Assembly: GCA_946478635.1 (NCBI GenBank)
Contig: CAMLCX010000287.1
Location: 1 to 6,494, forward strand
Direction of reading: 5' to 3'
Source of the DNA: an uncultured Pseudomonadota bacterium
GTDB taxonomy: Bacteria > Desulfobacterota_B > Binatia > UBA9968
DNA: 6,494 nt
Below, one piece after another: positions 5,401-6,494 of this stretch. The notes below the pieces were generated by a model. The model saw nothing but the letters and a program-made list of their open reading frames with translations. It was not told the origin of the DNA and searched no databases. Every line of letters starts with the position of its first letter. The first letter of the stretch is position 1. The position numbers and the translations under genes were made by a program.

Positions 5401-5898
5401 ATGAAAGGTGCCGTCAGCTTGCTGGGTGTCTCCGCCATCGTCGTCGTCCTAGGTTCGGCAAGTTATCTGCCTGCGGCCGCGGATCCAGTCGAAGACCTTC
5501 TGAAGGAACAAACCAAATCGCGGCAGGAAGAAAAAAAAAGGGTATTGAAGCGTCAGGAACAGCTGGAGAATTTGAAAGGCGACCAGCAGTCGAGTCAGTC
5601 ACAGCAGCAATTGGAGCAGATCAGGCAATCGAAGCCGGACGGTTCAAAAGAGCAAAAGCCCCAAGCCGATCAAATACAGCAACGACTCGATCAGTTAAAG
5701 AACGACCAGCAACTGCAACGCCTGCAAACCGACGAGCAGATTAACCGCATCCAACACGAGTCAGACCCGCTCCGCCAGCAACAACAAATAGACAATCTGC
5801 AACGCCAGCAGCGCATCGACTTTCTACAGGACCAGATCCGCCGCAATCAAACCCAGCAGGATCTGGATCGCCTGCGCCAGCAGCAAAATCTGCGCTAG
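5401..5898 (+). CDS. Secreted Gln-rich coiled-coil protein of unknown function
   Basis: I do not recognise the family. The 165-residue product has a clear signal peptide (MKGAVSLLG, then a hydrophobic core to about residue 23; probable cleavage AAA/DP after A27). The mature part is about 28% Gln, rich in Arg, Asp and Lys, and has no Cys or Trp, which suggests an extended helical periplasmic protein. Hydrophobic pairs of the form L-x-x-L recur at 55/58, 71/74, 96/99, 105/108, 114/117, 130/133, 139/142 and 155/158, with spacing of 9, 16 or 25 residues. Residues 60-90 are Ser/Pro/Gly-rich and may form a break. Start choice is uncertain: GTG at 5398 or ATG at 5401, and neither has a recognisable Shine-Dalgarno sequence. 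It begins 20 bases after the binding-protein stop, so it is probably cotranscribed, but a shared function is not implied. Confidence 0.75.
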   Translation: MKGAVSLLGVSAIVVVLGSASYLPAAADPVEDLLKEQTKSRQEEKKRVLKRQEQLENLKGDQQSSQSQQQLEQIRQSKPDGSKEQKPQADQIQQRLDQLKNDQQLQRLQTDEQINRIQHESDPLRQQQQIDNLQRQQRIDFLQDQIRRNQTQQDLDRLRQQQNLR

Positions 5899-5926
5899 GG
5901 CGCCGCGCAAAAGAATTTTCCGAGGC

Positions 5927-6494
5927 TCACGCCGCCAACTTTTGTTTCAGCCACTCGATAATCACCGCCTGTGAATTGCCGCCGCCCATGTGGCCGCCAG
6001 AATAAAACCGCGATGATTTCGGATTGCCATGTTCGAGCAGGAGATGCATGTCGGCAATCGGGAACACCGAATCATTCACGCCGTTGACACACAGCAGCGG
6101 CGCGCAGGGTTTATCCAGTATGCCCAGGGTGAGAAGTGATAATTTCGGCGCGTACTCGATCCATTCTTCGCCAGAAGAACGGTCGAAGGCGCATGCCAGA
6201 GTCTCGCCGAGCTCGAACGGATATTCGCCGCGCTGCGCCTTGACGATCCAATCCGCCCTAAAGGCAAAATGCGCCGGGCCGCCCTGATTCACCGCTGCGC
6301 GCAATCTTTCCGCATGGGTATGCGCGACTTTAGTGGCCCAGTAACCGCCCGTGCTGCCGCCGTGAATCCCCACCCGATTCACGTCGAGATCAGGCCGGCT
6401 CGCGATGTAATCGAAAATGGCATCCCAAAGTCGCTCGGCATTCTCCGATCCGGGAAGCGGCGCGTCGGCGACGCCCGGCATATCGATGCAAAGG
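5927..6494 (-). CDS. Alpha/beta hydrolase, C-terminal part (runs off the right edge)
   Basis: The frame is open to the window edge and is 5'-partial; the ATG at 6481 is internal, since L-C-I-D precedes it in frame and LCIDMPG looks like the strand-and-turn D-M-P-G seen in FrsA-like and related esterases. Counting from that Met, the nucleophile elbow is G41-G42-S43-T44-G45-G46, the acid is probably D137 in VNGVNDSVFP, and the base is H164 in GGHMGG, so a complete Ser-Asp-His triad is present. A helical lid region lies between about 65 and 120. There is no signal peptide in the visible part. The enzyme probably hydrolyses an ester or a related bond; the substrate is unknown. It converges on the Gln-rich gene, whose stop is 28 bases away, and no clear terminator is seen between them. 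Confidence 0.87.
   Translation of the reverse strand, partial: LCIDMPGVADAPLPGSENAERLWDAIFDYIASRPDLDVNRVGIHGGSTGGYWATKVAHTHAERLRAAVNQGGPAHFAFRADWIVKAQRGEYPFELGETLACAFDRSSGEEWIEYAPKLSLLTLGILDKPCAPLLCVNGVNDSVFPIADMHLLLEHGNPKSSRFYSGGHMGGGNSQAVIIEWLKQKLAA

Overview
The window is a moderately GC-rich stretch of bacterial chromosome with densely packed, ordinary-looking genes. A GSH-dependent hydroquinone reductase, a PPOX-class (F420/flavin-type) split-barrel protein, a metal-dependent amidohydrolase and a NitT/TauT-type binding protein occur together, and the gaps hold several palindromic repeats. That mix suggests an environmental proteobacterium or a soil lineage once grouped with Deltaproteobacteria, such as Candidatus Binatia or Rokubacteria. 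This placement is an inference from gene style, because the window holds no rRNA or other phylogenetic marker.

Layout: 1-186 carries an imperfect inverted repeat and no gene. A 79-residue protein of unknown function (187-426, +) is followed by a PPOX-class protein (494-913, +). It converges on a Xi-class glutathionyl-hydroquinone reductase (1015-2001, -), and a perfect 18-bp inverted repeat between the two is a plausible terminator for both. A divergent promoter region (2002-2187) leads into a rightward run: a beta-hydroxyacid dehydrogenase (2188-3141), a gap filled with a 9-bp-periodic inverted repeat (3142-3273), an amidohydrolase-2 protein (3274-4407), a periplasmic substrate-binding protein one base further on (4409-5380), and a secreted Gln-rich coiled-coil protein (5401-5898). 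An alpha/beta hydrolase on the minus strand (5927-6494) runs off the right edge.

Working hypothesis: the dehydrogenase, amidohydrolase and binding protein form a small uptake-and-catabolism unit for an organic acid, possibly aromatic. The binding protein would capture the substrate in the periplasm, the amidohydrolase-2 enzyme would hydrolyse or decarboxylate it, and the dehydrogenase would oxidise or reduce a hydroxyacid or semialdehyde intermediate. No permease or ATPase is present here, so the transporter is incomplete in this window. The hydroquinone reductase fits the same aromatic/quinone theme but is on its own promoter. I see no mobile element, CRISPR array, tRNA or rRNA. The least ordinary features are three unrelated palindromic repeats in a row of gaps, a 16-codon reading frame with a strong ribosome binding site inside one of them, and the 9/16-residue hydrophobic periodicity of the Gln-rich secreted protein.
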